Part shown: in pieces, positions 1 to 8,613 of the stretch
Numbering within the stretch: position 1 is the stretch's first letter
Layout: each line of letters begins with the position of its first letter
NCBI GenBank assembly: GCA_964526565.1
Contig: CAZGMC010000004.1
Coordinates: 1 to 64,000, forward strand
Source of the DNA: CAZGMC01 sp964526565
Lineage (GTDB): Bacteria > Pseudomonadota > Alphaproteobacteria > DSM-16000 > Inquilinaceae
DNA: 64,000 nt
Direction: 5' to 3'
Program-made: the position numbers and the translations under genes
Notes under the pieces: generated by a model
Told to the model about the DNA's origin: nothing
The model's database searches: none
What the model saw: only the letters and a program-made list of their open reading frames with translations

Positions 1-623
1 GCCCTGGCCGCCTGGCCCTGGGCGCCTGGCCGCCCGCCGGGCGCGGCGTGGCGGTCCGGCACGGGCCGGTCCGTGGCGGCACGGCCCTCCCTTTTCGCGA
101 AACAACATCCTGCCGGACCGGAACGTTCCCATCATCCAGACGCAGGCGGTGCCGTGCTGGCCACGGCTGGGCGACCCGACGCGGCGGCGTGGCACGCGCG
201 AGCCGTTTGACTGCGCGCTGCCCGGTGCCGGGCGGCCTTGACACGACGGTCCGCAAGCCTCATGCTGTTAGATACAAACCGGTCACGGCACTCTGATAAA
301 GGCACCGTAACCGGTATGTTTCATAAGGGTCGATCCGGACCCGTTTCCATTGGCGTGCCGGCGCCGTAAACCGGTTCCGAAACGACCGCATCCATCGGTT
401 GCCCGATTAAAAGCCGATCGCACCGACTGGCGTCGCCCAAGCAAATACCTGACTTACAGAATTGATAAGTCCAGACTAGACAATAAATTCTAAATATTAA
501 CGAGTCCGTGATCTTGCCGTACGCCCACTGTTCTCCACGCCGCCATCATTTTATTTGGGCCGTGAAACGAGCCGCGGACTTCCTTCGGCGCTCATGACTG
601 TGGAACTCGCAGTTTTTCTCTTC

Positions 624-643
624 GATTGGATTGGATTGGATTG
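624..643. repeat. GATTG x4 tandem repeat
   Basis: Four perfect copies of the 5-base unit GATTG run head to tail. It is a simple-sequence repeat in non-coding DNA; I see no function for it. Confidence 0.85.
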
Positions 644-700
644 GGAATTCAGGTCATGTCCAACATCGTGATTGGTCTTTACGAGAGCAGTACCGAGTTA

Positions 701-780
701 CGGGGACATAACACTTAATTTCTCTCGCAGAGCTCACCAGGTTGCGCGGGCATGTCAAGAATCAAGTGTTGTGTCCCCCG
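701..780. repeat. Inverted-repeat element (GGGGACATAACACTT type)
   Basis: The arm CGGGGACATAACACTTAATT (701-720) is matched in inverse orientation by a near-identical arm at about 760-780 ending GTGTTGTGTCCCCCG. Arms of this kind commonly flank or accompany REP-associated/IS200-like transposases in proteobacteria (recalled, not searched). Only about 40 bases lie between the arms, so no transposase is present. Two further imperfect 27-base direct copies containing GAATAAG and CTGTC follow at 793-847. It is probably a degenerate non-autonomous element. Confidence 0.55.
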
Positions 781-836
781 AAACTCCAAACTCCCGAATA
801 AGTAAACTGTCCCCTGAGTGCCGAATAAGCAGACTG

Positions 837-1514
837 TCACCTGAATGCAACCAGCCGGTCGAGGGCGGCCGGCAGGTCCTCGAAGCGGTCGATGACCAGG
901 TCGGCCTCCAGCCTGTCGACCGGCATGCGCGGATAGCCGTAGCTGACCACGACGCACGGGATCCCGGCGTTGTGGGCGGTGCCGACGTCGTTGCGGTTGT
1001 CGCCGACCATGACCGCCTGCTCCGGCGCCGCGCCGAGCTGCGCCAGGGTGGCCAGCAGCGGCTCGGCGGCCGGCTTGCGCTGCGGCAGGCTGTCGCCGCC
1101 GACGACGGCGCCGAACAGGCCGGACAGGCCCATGGCGCGCACCGCCTCCACGGCCGGCTGGTACGGCTTGTTGGTGCAGATGCCCATGGCGACGTGGTCC
1201 ATCTCGAACCGGCGCAGCGTGTCCAGCACGCCGGGGTACAGGTCGCTGGCCAGGGGCGGCATGCGCGTCAGCAGCGGCACATAGCGCCGGAACAGGCCGG
1301 GCAGGGCGTCGGCGTCGACCGGCCGGCCGGCGGCAGCGAAGCCGCGCTCCAGCAGTTTCATCGCGCCGTCGCCGACCATGTCCTTGACGTCGTCGGGGCG
1401 GACCGGGGGCAGGCCTTCCTCTTTCAGCAGCTGGTTGAGCGCAGCGGTGATGCTGCCGACGCTGTCGACCAGCGTGCCGTCCAGATCGAAGACGATGGCC
1501 TTGTAGGGCGGCAT
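837..1514 (-). CDS. gph: Phosphoglycolate phosphatase-type HAD hydrolase
   Basis: This 225-residue HAD-superfamily phosphatase most likely dephosphorylates 2-phosphoglycolate or a similar small phosphate ester in the cytoplasm. HAD motif I is FDLDGTLVDS near residue 9, motif II is the CTNKP segment in mid-protein, the lysine is in QRKPAAEP, and motif IV is GDNRNDV. An alpha-helical cap lies between motifs I and II, as in Gph. Length is normal for the family. It is on the opposite strand to glmU-glmS, diverging from them. The exact substrate cannot be read from sequence; other Gph-like HAD enzymes are possible. Confidence 0.85.
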   Translation of the reverse strand: MPPYKAIVFDLDGTLVDSVGSITAALNQLLKEEGLPPVRPDDVKDMVGDGAMKLLERGFAAAGRPVDADALPGLFRRYVPLLTRMPPLASDLYPGVLDTLRRFEMDHVAMGICTNKPYQPAVEAVRAMGLSGLFGAVVGGDSLPQRKPAAEPLLATLAQLGAAPEQAVMVGDNRNDVGTAHNAGIPCVVVSYGYPRMPVDRLEADLVIDRFEDLPAALDRLVAFR

Positions 1515-1816
1515 GCCGGCACCACTCCCGCGTCCGTTGACTGCTGCTGTCCGCCCCTACCGTGCACACCTGCGGCACGGTGTCAATTCGCCGGACCGTC
1601 CCGGCCCGCGCCGCTCCGCCCGGCGGGCCGGGCTATGCGGACGGTCACCTGCACTGCGCCGACGGCCGGTGTAATATCGGGCAACAAATGTTGACTTGGG
1701 GCGGCGCCGGCGGTGTGGCACTTAGGCTTTGCGTGGATTGTTGGCGTTCGGCTGGCCAGGTGCCAGCCTCCCTCCGTCCGCCGCCGCAGAGGCCCCGTAT
1801 CCGAAACCGCGAGCCC
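1515..1816. other. Divergent intergenic region gph/glmU
   Basis: This 302-base gap separates the divergent gph and glmU starts and should hold both promoters. A TTGACT hexamer at 1691-1696 could be a -35 element, but I find no good -10 at the right distance. No gene is visible; the in-frame extension upstream of glmU has no similarity to the enzyme. Confidence 0.5.
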
Positions 1817-3187
1817 ATGACCGATGCCAGCCTCGCCTGCGTGATTCTTGCCGCCGGCAAGGGCACGCGCATGAAGTCCGACCTGCCCAAGGTGCTGCAC
1901 CCGGTGGCCGGCGTGCCCATGGTGCGCCACGCCGTGGACGCCGCCACGGCGCTGGGGCCCGAGCGGCTGGTCGTCGTGGTCGGCCCCGGCATGGCCGCCG
2001 TCGACAAGGCCGTGGCGCCGTGGCCGACCGTGATCCAGCAGGCCCGGCTCGGCACCGCCGACGCGGTCAAGGCGGCGCTGCCGCTGCTGGAGGATTTCAC
2101 GGGCGACGTGCTGATCGTCTACGGCGATACGCCGCTGATCACTGCCGACGACCTGCGCGTCATGGTGGAGCGCAGACGCGCCCCGGACGACCCGGCGCTG
2201 GTCGTGCTCGGCATGCGCCCCGACGACCCGGCCCAGTACGGCCGCCTGCTGCTCGACGGCGACGGCCACCTGGAGGCGATCGTCGAGCACGCCGACGCCA
2301 CGGCGCAGCAGCGCGGCATCGGCCTGTGCAATGCCGGGCTGATGGCCTTTGACGGGCGGCGCATGGCGGCGCTGCTGCACGCCATCGGCAACGACAATGC
2401 CAAGGGCGAGTACTACCTGACCGACGCGGTGGCCGCCGCCCGCGCCCGCGGCTGGCCGTGCGCCGTGGCCGAGGGCGACGCCGAGGCGGTGCTGGGAATC
2501 AACTCCCGTGCCGAGCTGGCCCTGGCGGAGAAGGCCATGCAGCAGCGCCTGCGCGCCCGCGCCATGGCCGACGGTGCCACCCTGATCGACCCCGACACCG
2601 TCTACCTGTCGGCCGACACCCGGCTGGGCCGCGACGTGACGATCTTTCCGTCGGTGTTCTTCGGCCCCGGCGTCGTCGTCGAGGACAATGTCGAGATCCG
2701 CGGGTTCAGCCACATCGAGGGCGCGCGCATCGCCGCCGGCGCCCAGGTCGGCCCGTTCGCCCGGCTGCGCCCCGGCGCGCTGATCGGCGCGGACGCCCAT
2801 GTCGGCAACTTCGTCGAGGTCAAGAACGCCACGCTCGGTGCCGGCGCCAAGGCCAACCACCTGACCTATCTGGGCGACGCCGACGTCGGCGCGCGCAGCA
2901 ACATCGGCGCCGGCACGATCACCTGCAACTATGACGGCTTCCTCAAGTACCGCACAGTGCTGGGCGAGGAGGTGTTCGTCGGCTCCAACACGGCGCTGGT
3001 GGCGCCGGTCACGGTCGGCGACCGGGCCAATATCGGCGCCGGCAGCGTCATCACCAGGGACGTGGCCGCCGACGCCCTGGCGCTGGAACGCGCCGACCAG
3101 CGCGAGGTGCCCAGGGGCGCCGCCCGCTTCCGCGCGGCCAAGGCGGCCGAGAAGGCGAAGCCATCCGGAACGCAGGGAAAATCATAA
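1817..3187 (+). CDS. glmU: Bifunctional GlcN-1-P acetyltransferase / GlcNAc-1-P uridyltransferase
   Basis: GlmU acetylates glucosamine-1-phosphate and then couples it to UTP to give UDP-GlcNAc, the precursor of peptidoglycan and LPS. The N-terminal nucleotidyltransferase domain (about 1-230) opens with VILAAGKGTRMKSDLPKVLH. The C-terminal left-handed beta-helix (about 255-440) shows hexapeptide repeats, ending with VGSNTALVAPVTVG and IGAGSVITRDV. The ATG at 1817 is chosen because the uridyltransferase motif begins 10 residues later. The frame is open for 85 codons upstream without family similarity. The protein is 456 residues, the usual length. The stop codon is immediately followed by the glmS start, so the two are translationally coupled. 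Confidence 0.97.
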   Translation: MTDASLACVILAAGKGTRMKSDLPKVLHPVAGVPMVRHAVDAATALGPERLVVVVGPGMAAVDKAVAPWPTVIQQARLGTADAVKAALPLLEDFTGDVLIVYGDTPLITADDLRVMVERRRAPDDPALVVLGMRPDDPAQYGRLLLDGDGHLEAIVEHADATAQQRGIGLCNAGLMAFDGRRMAALLHAIGNDNAKGEYYLTDAVAAARARGWPCAVAEGDAEAVLGINSRAELALAEKAMQQRLRARAMADGATLIDPDTVYLSADTRLGRDVTIFPSVFFGPGVVVEDNVEIRGFSHIEGARIAAGAQVGPFARLRPGALIGADAHVGNFVEVKNATLGAGAKANHLTYLGDADVGARSNIGAGTITCNYDGFLKYRTVLGEEVFVGSNTALVAPVTVGDRANIGAGSVITRDVAADALALERADQREVPRGAARFRAAKAAEKAKPSGTQGKS

Positions 3188-5011
3188 ATGTGCGGCATTA
3201 TCGGGATCCTGGGCGAGCAGCCGGTCGCGCCGCTGCTGCTGGACGGGCTGAAGCGGCTGGAGTATCGCGGCTACGACTCGGCGGGCATCGCCACCCTGGT
3301 CAACGGCCGCATCGATCGGCGCCGCGCCGAGGGCAAGCTGGTCAACCTGGGTCATCGCCTGACCGAGGCGCCGCTGGCCGGCACCATCGGCATCGGCCAC
3401 ACCCGCTGGGCGACCCACGGCAAGCCGTCGGAGACCAACGCCCACCCCCACGCCACCGACCGCGTCGCCATCGTCCACAACGGCATCATTGAGAACTTCC
3501 GTGAACTGCGCAGCGAGCTGGAGGGCCTGGGCCACACCTTCCACACCGAGACGGACTCGGAGATCGTCGCCCACCTGATCACCCGCTATATGGACGAGCA
3601 GAAGCCGCCGCGCCAGGCCGCGGCGGCGGCGCTGAGGCGGCTGGAGGGGGCGTTCGCGCTGGCCATCATCTTTGCCGGCGAGCACGACCTGATGATCGGC
3701 GCCCGGCGCGGCTCGCCGCTGGCGGTGGGCTTCGGTCACGGCGAGATGTTCCTCGGCTCCGACGCCATGGCGCTGGCCCCGTGGACCGACCGGATCTGCT
3801 ACCTTGAGGAGGGCGACTGGGTCGAGGTGACCCGCAGCGGCGCCGTGATCCACGATGCCGACGACACCGTGGTCGAGCGCGAGATACGCCAGACAGTGGC
3901 CTCCGGCGCGCTGATCGGCAAGGCCGGCTACCGCCACTTCATGCTGAAGGAGATCTTCGAGCAGCCGGCGGCGATCGGCGACACGCTGCGCTCGTACGTG
4001 AACCCGGCGACGCGGGCGATCTGGCTGCCGGCCATGCCGTTCTCGCTGGCAGAGGTCAACCGGATCACGGCGGTGGCCTGCGGCACGGCCTACTATGCCG
4101 CCATGGTCGCCAAGTACTGGTTCGAGGCGGTGGCACGGGTGCCGGTGGAGATCGACGTCGCCTCCGAGTTCCGCTACCGCGAGGCGCCGCTGCCGGAGGG
4201 CGGGGTGGCGCTGTTCATCTCGCAGTCGGGCGAGACGGCCGACACGCTGGCGGCGCTGCGCTATGCCAAGGCGCAGGGCCAGCATATCGTGTCCGTGGTC
4301 AACGTGCCGGAGAGCTCGATCGCGCGGGAGAGCGACGTGGTGCTGCCGACCCTGGCCGGACCGGAGATCGGCGTCGCCTCGACCAAGGCCTATACGACCC
4401 AGCTCACCGTGCTGGCCTGCCTGGCGATCGCCACCGCGCGGCTGCGCGGCGCCATCGACCGCCGCCAGGAGAGCGAGCTGATCACCGCCCTGACCGAGGT
4501 GCCGGCCCGCACCGTCGAGGTGCTGAACCACGACGACTCCATCCAGCGGCTGGCCCACGAGGTGGCCGAGGCGCGTGACGTGCTCTACCTGGGTCGCGGC
4601 GCCAACTTCCCGACGGCCATGGAAGGGGCGCTGAAGCTGAAGGAGATCAGCTACATCCACGCCGAAGGCTATGCCGCCGGGGAGATGAAGCACGGCCCCA
4701 TCGCGCTGATCGACGAGACCGTGCCGGTGATCGTCATCGCCCCGCGCGACGGCGTGTTCGACAAGACGGTGTCCAACGTGCAGGAGGTGATGGCCCGCGG
4801 CGGCCGCGTGCTGTTCCTGTCCGACCGCGAGGGCATCGCCCGCCTGGGCGACGGCGCCCATGCAACGATCGCCCTGCCGACAGTGGCGCCGATCGTCACG
4901 CCGATCCTGTACGCCATCCCGGTGCAACTGCTCGCCTACCACACCGCCATGGTCAAGGGCACCGACGTCGACCAGCCCCGCAATCTCGCCAAGAGCGTGA
5001 CGGTGGAGTAG
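3188..5011 (+). CDS. glmS: Glutamine--fructose-6-phosphate aminotransferase (isomerizing)
   Basis: GlmS makes glucosamine-6-phosphate from fructose-6-phosphate and glutamine, the first committed step toward UDP-GlcNAc. The N-terminal class II glutaminase domain begins MCGIIGILGE, with Cys2 becoming the catalytic N-terminal cysteine. It is followed by GYDSAGIA and HTRWATHGKPS. Two SIS sugar-isomerase domains follow, with SQSGETADTL and the C-terminal DQPRNLAKSVTVE signature. The protein is 607 residues, the usual length. The ATG starts on the base after the glmU stop, so both enzymes of the pathway come from one message. Confidence 0.98.
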   Translation: MCGIIGILGEQPVAPLLLDGLKRLEYRGYDSAGIATLVNGRIDRRRAEGKLVNLGHRLTEAPLAGTIGIGHTRWATHGKPSETNAHPHATDRVAIVHNGIIENFRELRSELEGLGHTFHTETDSEIVAHLITRYMDEQKPPRQAAAAALRRLEGAFALAIIFAGEHDLMIGARRGSPLAVGFGHGEMFLGSDAMALAPWTDRICYLEEGDWVEVTRSGAVIHDADDTVVEREIRQTVASGALIGKAGYRHFMLKEIFEQPAAIGDTLRSYVNPATRAIWLPAMPFSLAEVNRITAVACGTAYYAAMVAKYWFEAVARVPVEIDVASEFRYREAPLPEGGVALFISQSGETADTLAALRYAKAQGQHIVSVVNVPESSIARESDVVLPTLAGPEIGVASTKAYTTQLTVLACLAIATARLRGAIDRRQESELITALTEVPARTVEVLNHDDSIQRLAHEVAEARDVLYLGRGANFPTAMEGALKLKEISYIHAEGYAAGEMKHGPIALIDETVPVIVIAPRDGVFDKTVSNVQEVMARGGRVLFLSDREGIARLGDGAHATIALPTVAPIVTPILYAIPVQLLAYHTAMVKGTDVDQPRNLAKSVTVE

Positions 5012-5055
5012 GGCGCGGGTCCGCCGGCCCCGCCGATCGGCACGGCAGACAGCGG

Positions 5056-5090
5056 AAGGGGCGGCCGCACCATGCGCGCCGCCCCTTGTT
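5056..5090. terminator. Terminator-like hairpin after glmS
   Basis: A perfect 10-base inverted repeat, AAGGGGCGGC / GCCGCCCCTT (5056-5065 and 5078-5087), encloses a 12-base loop. It lies 44 bases after the glmS stop and before the convergent petC end. The T-tract is weak (TTGTT), so efficiency is uncertain. It could serve glmS and, less well, the pet operon. Confidence 0.55.
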
Positions 5091-5156
5091 CATGCGGTGG
5101 AATCTTCCGAATGGTCGGCCGGGATCATGCGAGGGCCCGGCGCTTCCTCGGCTCCC

Positions 5157-5921
5157 TCAGTGCACGTCGGCCCACAGCCTGCGCTTGACCGCGTACATCA
5201 GGCCCGTGAAGACAATCAGGAACAGGATGACCTGGACGCCCATTTCCTTGCGCGTCTCCATGTGCGGCTCGGCCGCCCAGGTGAGGAAGGTGACCACGTC
5301 CCATGCCATCTGCTCGGTCGTCGCCTCGGTGCCGTCGGCGAATTCGACCAGGCCCGGCGACAGCATGTTGGGCATGGCGATCTGGTGGCCGGGGAAGTAC
5401 TCATTGTAGTGCATGCCGGCCATCAGCTGCACGCCGGGGGGCGGTTCCTCATAGCCGGTGAGCAGGCCGTAGATGTAGTCGGGCCCGCCGCCCCGCGCCT
5501 TGGTGATCACCGACAGGTCCGGCGGCAGGGCGCCGTTGTTGGCCGCGCGCGCCGCCTGCTCGTTGGCGTAGGGGGCGACGAAGGTGTCGGCCGGGCGGCC
5601 GGGCCGCTCGAACATCTCGCCGGTGTCGTCCGGGCCGTCGGCGACGCGGTACTGCGCCGCGATGGCCGTCACCTCTGCCTCACTGAAGCCGAGGTCGGTC
5701 AGGTTGCGGTAGGCAAGCAGGTCCATGGAGTGGCAACCGGCGCAGACCTCCATGTAGACCTGGAGCCCCCGCTGCATCGCGGCCCGGTCGAAGGTGCCGA
5801 AGATGCCGTTGAACGACCAGTCCTGGGCCGGCGGCACCGGCGCCTCCCCGGCGGCGAGGGCGTTGCCGGCAAGGCCGACGACGGCGGCCATCGCCAGTGC
5901 GGCTGTCTTCATCGCGCGCAT
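5157..5921 (-). CDS. petC: Cytochrome c1 of the bc1 complex
   Basis: This 254-residue haem subunit of ubiquinol-cytochrome c reductase passes electrons from the Rieske centre to soluble cytochrome c in the periplasm. An N-terminal signal peptide ends near ALAAG (residue 24). The haem c site CAGCH has Cys60, Cys63 and His64. The conserved AMPNML segment probably carries the sixth (Met) ligand. A single C-terminal membrane anchor (about residues 230-246) is followed by the charged tail KRRLWADVH. It is the last gene of petA-petB-petC, 4 bases after petB. Cytochromes b and c1 are separate genes here, not the fused fbcH form of some Rhizobiales. Confidence 0.96.
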   Translation of the reverse strand: MRAMKTAALAMAAVVGLAGNALAAGEAPVPPAQDWSFNGIFGTFDRAAMQRGLQVYMEVCAGCHSMDLLAYRNLTDLGFSEAEVTAIAAQYRVADGPDDTGEMFERPGRPADTFVAPYANEQAARAANNGALPPDLSVITKARGGGPDYIYGLLTGYEEPPPGVQLMAGMHYNEYFPGHQIAMPNMLSPGLVEFADGTEATTEQMAWDVVTFLTWAAEPHMETRKEMGVQVILFLIVFTGLMYAVKRRLWADVH

Positions 5922-5925
5922 GGTC

Positions 5926-7206
5926 TTATGCCTTTTCCATCGGCTTCGCGGTCGCCCCGGCCGGCATCAGCCCGCCGCCGCCGCGCTGGAGCACCGGTTC
6001 GCTGATGCTCCGCGGCAGCGGCCGCGGCCGTTCGAACTTGCCGACCAGCGGCATGATCACCAGGAAGAACGCGAAGTAGTACAGGGTGAAGATCTGCGAC
6101 AGCAGCAGCGGCAGCCCTTCCGCGGCCTGCGAGCCGCACCACCCGAGCACCAGCACGGAGACGATGAACAGCCAGAAGAACCACTTGTAGATCGGGCGGA
6201 ACCGGGTGCTGCGCACCTTCGAGGTGTCGAGCCACGGCACGACGAACAGGATCAGCACCGAGCCGAACAGCAGGATGACGCCGAGCAGCTTGTCCGGCAC
6301 CGCGCGCAGGATCGCATAGAACGGCAGGAAGTACCATTCCGGCACGATGTGCGGCGGCGTCACCAGCGGGTTGGCTGGAATGTAGTTGTCGGCATGGCCC
6401 AGATAGTCCGGCGCAAAGAACACGAATACCGACCACAGGATCAGGAACACGCCCAGGCCGAAAGTGTCCTTGATCGTGTAATAGGGATGGAACGGAATGG
6501 TGTCCTGCGGCCCCTTCGGCTCGATGCCAAGCGGGTTGTTGGAGCCGGTAATGTGCAGCGCCGCGACGTGCAGGAAGACGACGCCGACGATCACGAACGG
6601 CAACAGGTAGTGCAGCGAGTAGAAGCGGTTCAGGGTCGGGTTGTCGACCGAAAAGCCGCCCCACAGCCACGTCACGATACCTTCGCCGACCACCGGGATC
6701 GCCGAGAACAGGTTGGTGATCACGGTCGCCGCCCAGAAGCTCATCTGGCCCCACGGCAGCACGTAGCCCATGAACGCCGTGGCCATCATCAGCAGCAGGA
6801 TGACAACACCGAGCATCCACAACAGCTCGCGGGGGTACTTGTACGACCCGTAATAGAACCCGCGGAAGATATGGATGTAGACCACCAGGAAGAACATCGA
6901 CGCGCCGTTGGCGTGGATGAAGCGCAGCAGCCAGCCATAGTTGACGTCGCGCATGATGGCGCCATTGACGCTCTCGAACGCCAGCCCGGTGTTCGGCTGG
7001 TAATGCATCGACAGCACGATGCCGGTGGCGATCATGACCATCAGCACGATCATCGCCAACGCGCCAAAGTTCCAAAAGTAGTTGAAGTTCTTCGGCGCCG
7101 GGTACTCGGCATACTCCTTGTACACCATGGTGAACACCGGCAGGCGCTGGTCGATCCAGCGGATCACCGGGTTCTTGAAGTCGCTCTTGGCCAATCCAGC
7201 GGCCAT
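5926..7206 (-). CDS. petB: Cytochrome b of the bc1 complex
   Basis: Cytochrome b is the membrane core of the bc1 complex, carrying haems bL and bH and the Qo and Qi quinone sites. The 426-residue product shows the family's eight hydrophobic segments, the GYVLPWGQMSFW segment and the PEWYFLPFYAILR motif that forms the Qo pocket. I start it at the ATG at 7206 (MAAGLAKSDF). The frame is open for 59 more codons upstream, but that stretch overlaps the petA end and looks non-coding. It sits between petA and petC in one minus-strand operon. Confidence 0.97.
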   Translation of the reverse strand: MAAGLAKSDFKNPVIRWIDQRLPVFTMVYKEYAEYPAPKNFNYFWNFGALAMIVLMVMIATGIVLSMHYQPNTGLAFESVNGAIMRDVNYGWLLRFIHANGASMFFLVVYIHIFRGFYYGSYKYPRELLWMLGVVILLLMMATAFMGYVLPWGQMSFWAATVITNLFSAIPVVGEGIVTWLWGGFSVDNPTLNRFYSLHYLLPFVIVGVVFLHVAALHITGSNNPLGIEPKGPQDTIPFHPYYTIKDTFGLGVFLILWSVFVFFAPDYLGHADNYIPANPLVTPPHIVPEWYFLPFYAILRAVPDKLLGVILLFGSVLILFVVPWLDTSKVRSTRFRPIYKWFFWLFIVSVLVLGWCGSQAAEGLPLLLSQIFTLYYFAFFLVIMPLVGKFERPRPLPRSISEPVLQRGGGGLMPAGATAKPMEKA

Positions 7207-7249
7207 GGCCCTCGTCTCCCTGATTAAGCCGTCGTGCACGCGGGCGCGT

Positions 7250-7810
7250 CTATCCGATGCGGATGCGCTGCTCCTCGACGAATTCGTATTCCGGCACGGG
7301 CAGGTTGAGCGGCGCCGGCCCGGCGCGCACCCGTCCCGACGTGTCATAATGCGAGCCATGGCACGGGCAGAACCAGCCGCCATAGTTGCCGCGTTCGTCG
7401 GTCGGGCGCTGGCCCAGCGGCACGCAGCCCAGGTGCGTGCAGATGCCGACCAGCACCAGCCACGGCGCCTCGATCACGCGCGCCTCATCCGTCTGCGGAT
7501 CCGGCAGGTCGTCCAGCGGCACCGCGCGGGCGGCCATGATCTCGCCCTCGGTGCGATGGCGGACGAACACCGGTTTGCCCCGCCACATGACGGTGATCGC
7601 CTGCCCGACCTCGACCGGCGACAGGTCGACCTCGATCGAGGCCAGTGCCAGCACGTCGGCGGCCGGGTTCATGCTGTCGATGAACGGCCAGGCGAGCGCG
7701 GCCACGCCGACGGCGCTGACCGCCATCGTCGTGAGATACAGGAAGTCGCGCCGGCTGGTGCCCTCCCCGTGTCCGCCCTCGGGCTTTTCCTGATGCGTGA
7801 TGTCGGCCAT
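7250..7810 (-). CDS. petA: Rieske iron-sulfur subunit of the bc1 complex
   Basis: This is the Rieske [2Fe-2S] protein that takes the first electron from ubiquinol at the Qo site. The 186-residue product begins with a Tat-type signal/anchor, with SRRDFL at residues 19-24 and a hydrophobic stretch to about 44. The cluster-binding boxes are CTHLGC (Cys124, His126, Cys129) and CPCHGS (Cys148, Cys150, His151), with the GXGPA-like loop GPAPLNLPVP after them. The ATG at 7810 is preferred over one eight codons upstream because it gives the normal short N-terminus. It is the first gene of the petABC operon. Confidence 0.97.
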   Translation of the reverse strand: MADITHQEKPEGGHGEGTSRRDFLYLTTMAVSAVGVAALAWPFIDSMNPAADVLALASIEVDLSPVEVGQAITVMWRGKPVFVRHRTEGEIMAARAVPLDDLPDPQTDEARVIEAPWLVLVGICTHLGCVPLGQRPTDERGNYGGWFCPCHGSHYDTSGRVRAGPAPLNLPVPEYEFVEEQRIRIG

Positions 7811-7827
7811 GGATCGATCCCGTGGAC

Positions 7828-7843
7828 TTCGCAATCTTGCGAA
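7828..7843. promoter_or_regulatory. Palindrome TTCGCAA-TC-TTGCGAA upstream of petA
   Basis: A perfect 7-base inverted repeat with a 2-base centre lies 18 bases before the petA start codon. The spacing fits an operator or a small 5'UTR hairpin at the petABC promoter. I do not recognise the cognate regulator. Confidence 0.45.
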
Positions 7844-8047
7844 CGTTTAATCCCCAACTACACCCGTCGCGCCGTCTGGAACAGCACGTGCGGCAACGGG
7901 ACGCGGGAACCGCCGATCCTGTTGCAGCGCAATATCCATTCGCTATACACGGCCTACTTCCTTTTGCCAACCGGCAATCTTCTGACACGTTGTCGCGTCG
8001 ATCGGCACCGCCCCCGGTGTGGCGGTGCCGCGGCAACGGGTGGCCCC

Positions 8048-8503
8048 ATGCGCGTGGTCCTGTACGAGCCCGACATCCCGCAGAACTCCGGTGCCGTGAT
8101 GCGGCTGGCGGCATGCCTGGGCGCCGGCGTCGATGTGATCGAGCCGTGCGGCTTCGTGCTCGACGACCGCCGCCTGCGCCGCGCCGGCATGGACTACCTG
8201 GGCCTGCTCGACTGGCGGCGCTGGTCGGGCTGGGCGGCCTATCGCGCGGCCGGGCACGCCGGCCGGTTGGTGCTGCTGACGACGCGCGGCGACATCGGCC
8301 ACGTCGACTTCGCCTTCGGTCCCGACGACCGCCTGCTGCTCGGCCGCGAGAGTGCCGGCGTGCCGGACGCCGTCCACGCCGCCGCCGATGCCCGCGTCGT
8401 CGTGCCGATGCGGCCGCCGGCGCGCTCCCTCAACGTCGCCCTGGCCGCCGCCGTGGTGCTCGGCGAGGCGCTGCGCCAGACCGGCGGGTTCGCGCCGAGG
8501 TAG
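8048..8503 (+). CDS. trmL: tRNA (cytidine/uridine-2'-O-)-methyltransferase (SpoU family)
   Basis: TrmL methylates the 2'-OH of the wobble base 34 of leucine tRNAs using SAM. The 151-residue product begins MRVVLYEPDIPQNSG, the classic TrmL opening with the IPQNTG-like motif 1. It also has the LLGRESAGVPD motif 2 and the SLNVALAAAVVL motif 3 that form the trefoil-knot SAM site. The length matches the minimal SpoU proteins. The open frame extends far upstream over petA DNA, but family similarity starts only at the ATG at 8048. It diverges from petABC. Confidence 0.92.
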   Translation: MRVVLYEPDIPQNSGAVMRLAACLGAGVDVIEPCGFVLDDRRLRRAGMDYLGLLDWRRWSGWAAYRAAGHAGRLVLLTTRGDIGHVDFAFGPDDRLLLGRESAGVPDAVHAAADARVVVPMRPPARSLNVALAAAVVLGEALRQTGGFAPR

Positions 8504-8613
8504 ACGGGCGGCCTGTGCCGGCCGTCACTGCCGGTAACGCGGCATGCGTTCAGCATCACGCCCGGTGACGATCGCGTGATGGCGCCGTGACAGGGCGCCG
8601 GGGGAGAGGATCG

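Larger units (their letters stand above)
1..836. other. Non-coding left end
   Basis: I see no convincing gene here. Open frames are short and have the arginine/serine/proline-rich look of out-of-frame GC-rich DNA. The part from about 440 to 560 is noticeably richer in A and T than the rest. The stretch holds a short GATTG tandem repeat (624-643), an inverted repeat (701-780) and two imperfect direct repeats (793-847), which abut the 3' end of the phosphatase gene. Confidence 0.7.

Noticed and set aside
48..296. 82-codon frame at the left end as a gene
   Set aside because: Arg/Pro/Thr-rich, no ribosome site and no similarity to anything I know; looks like non-coding GC-rich DNA.
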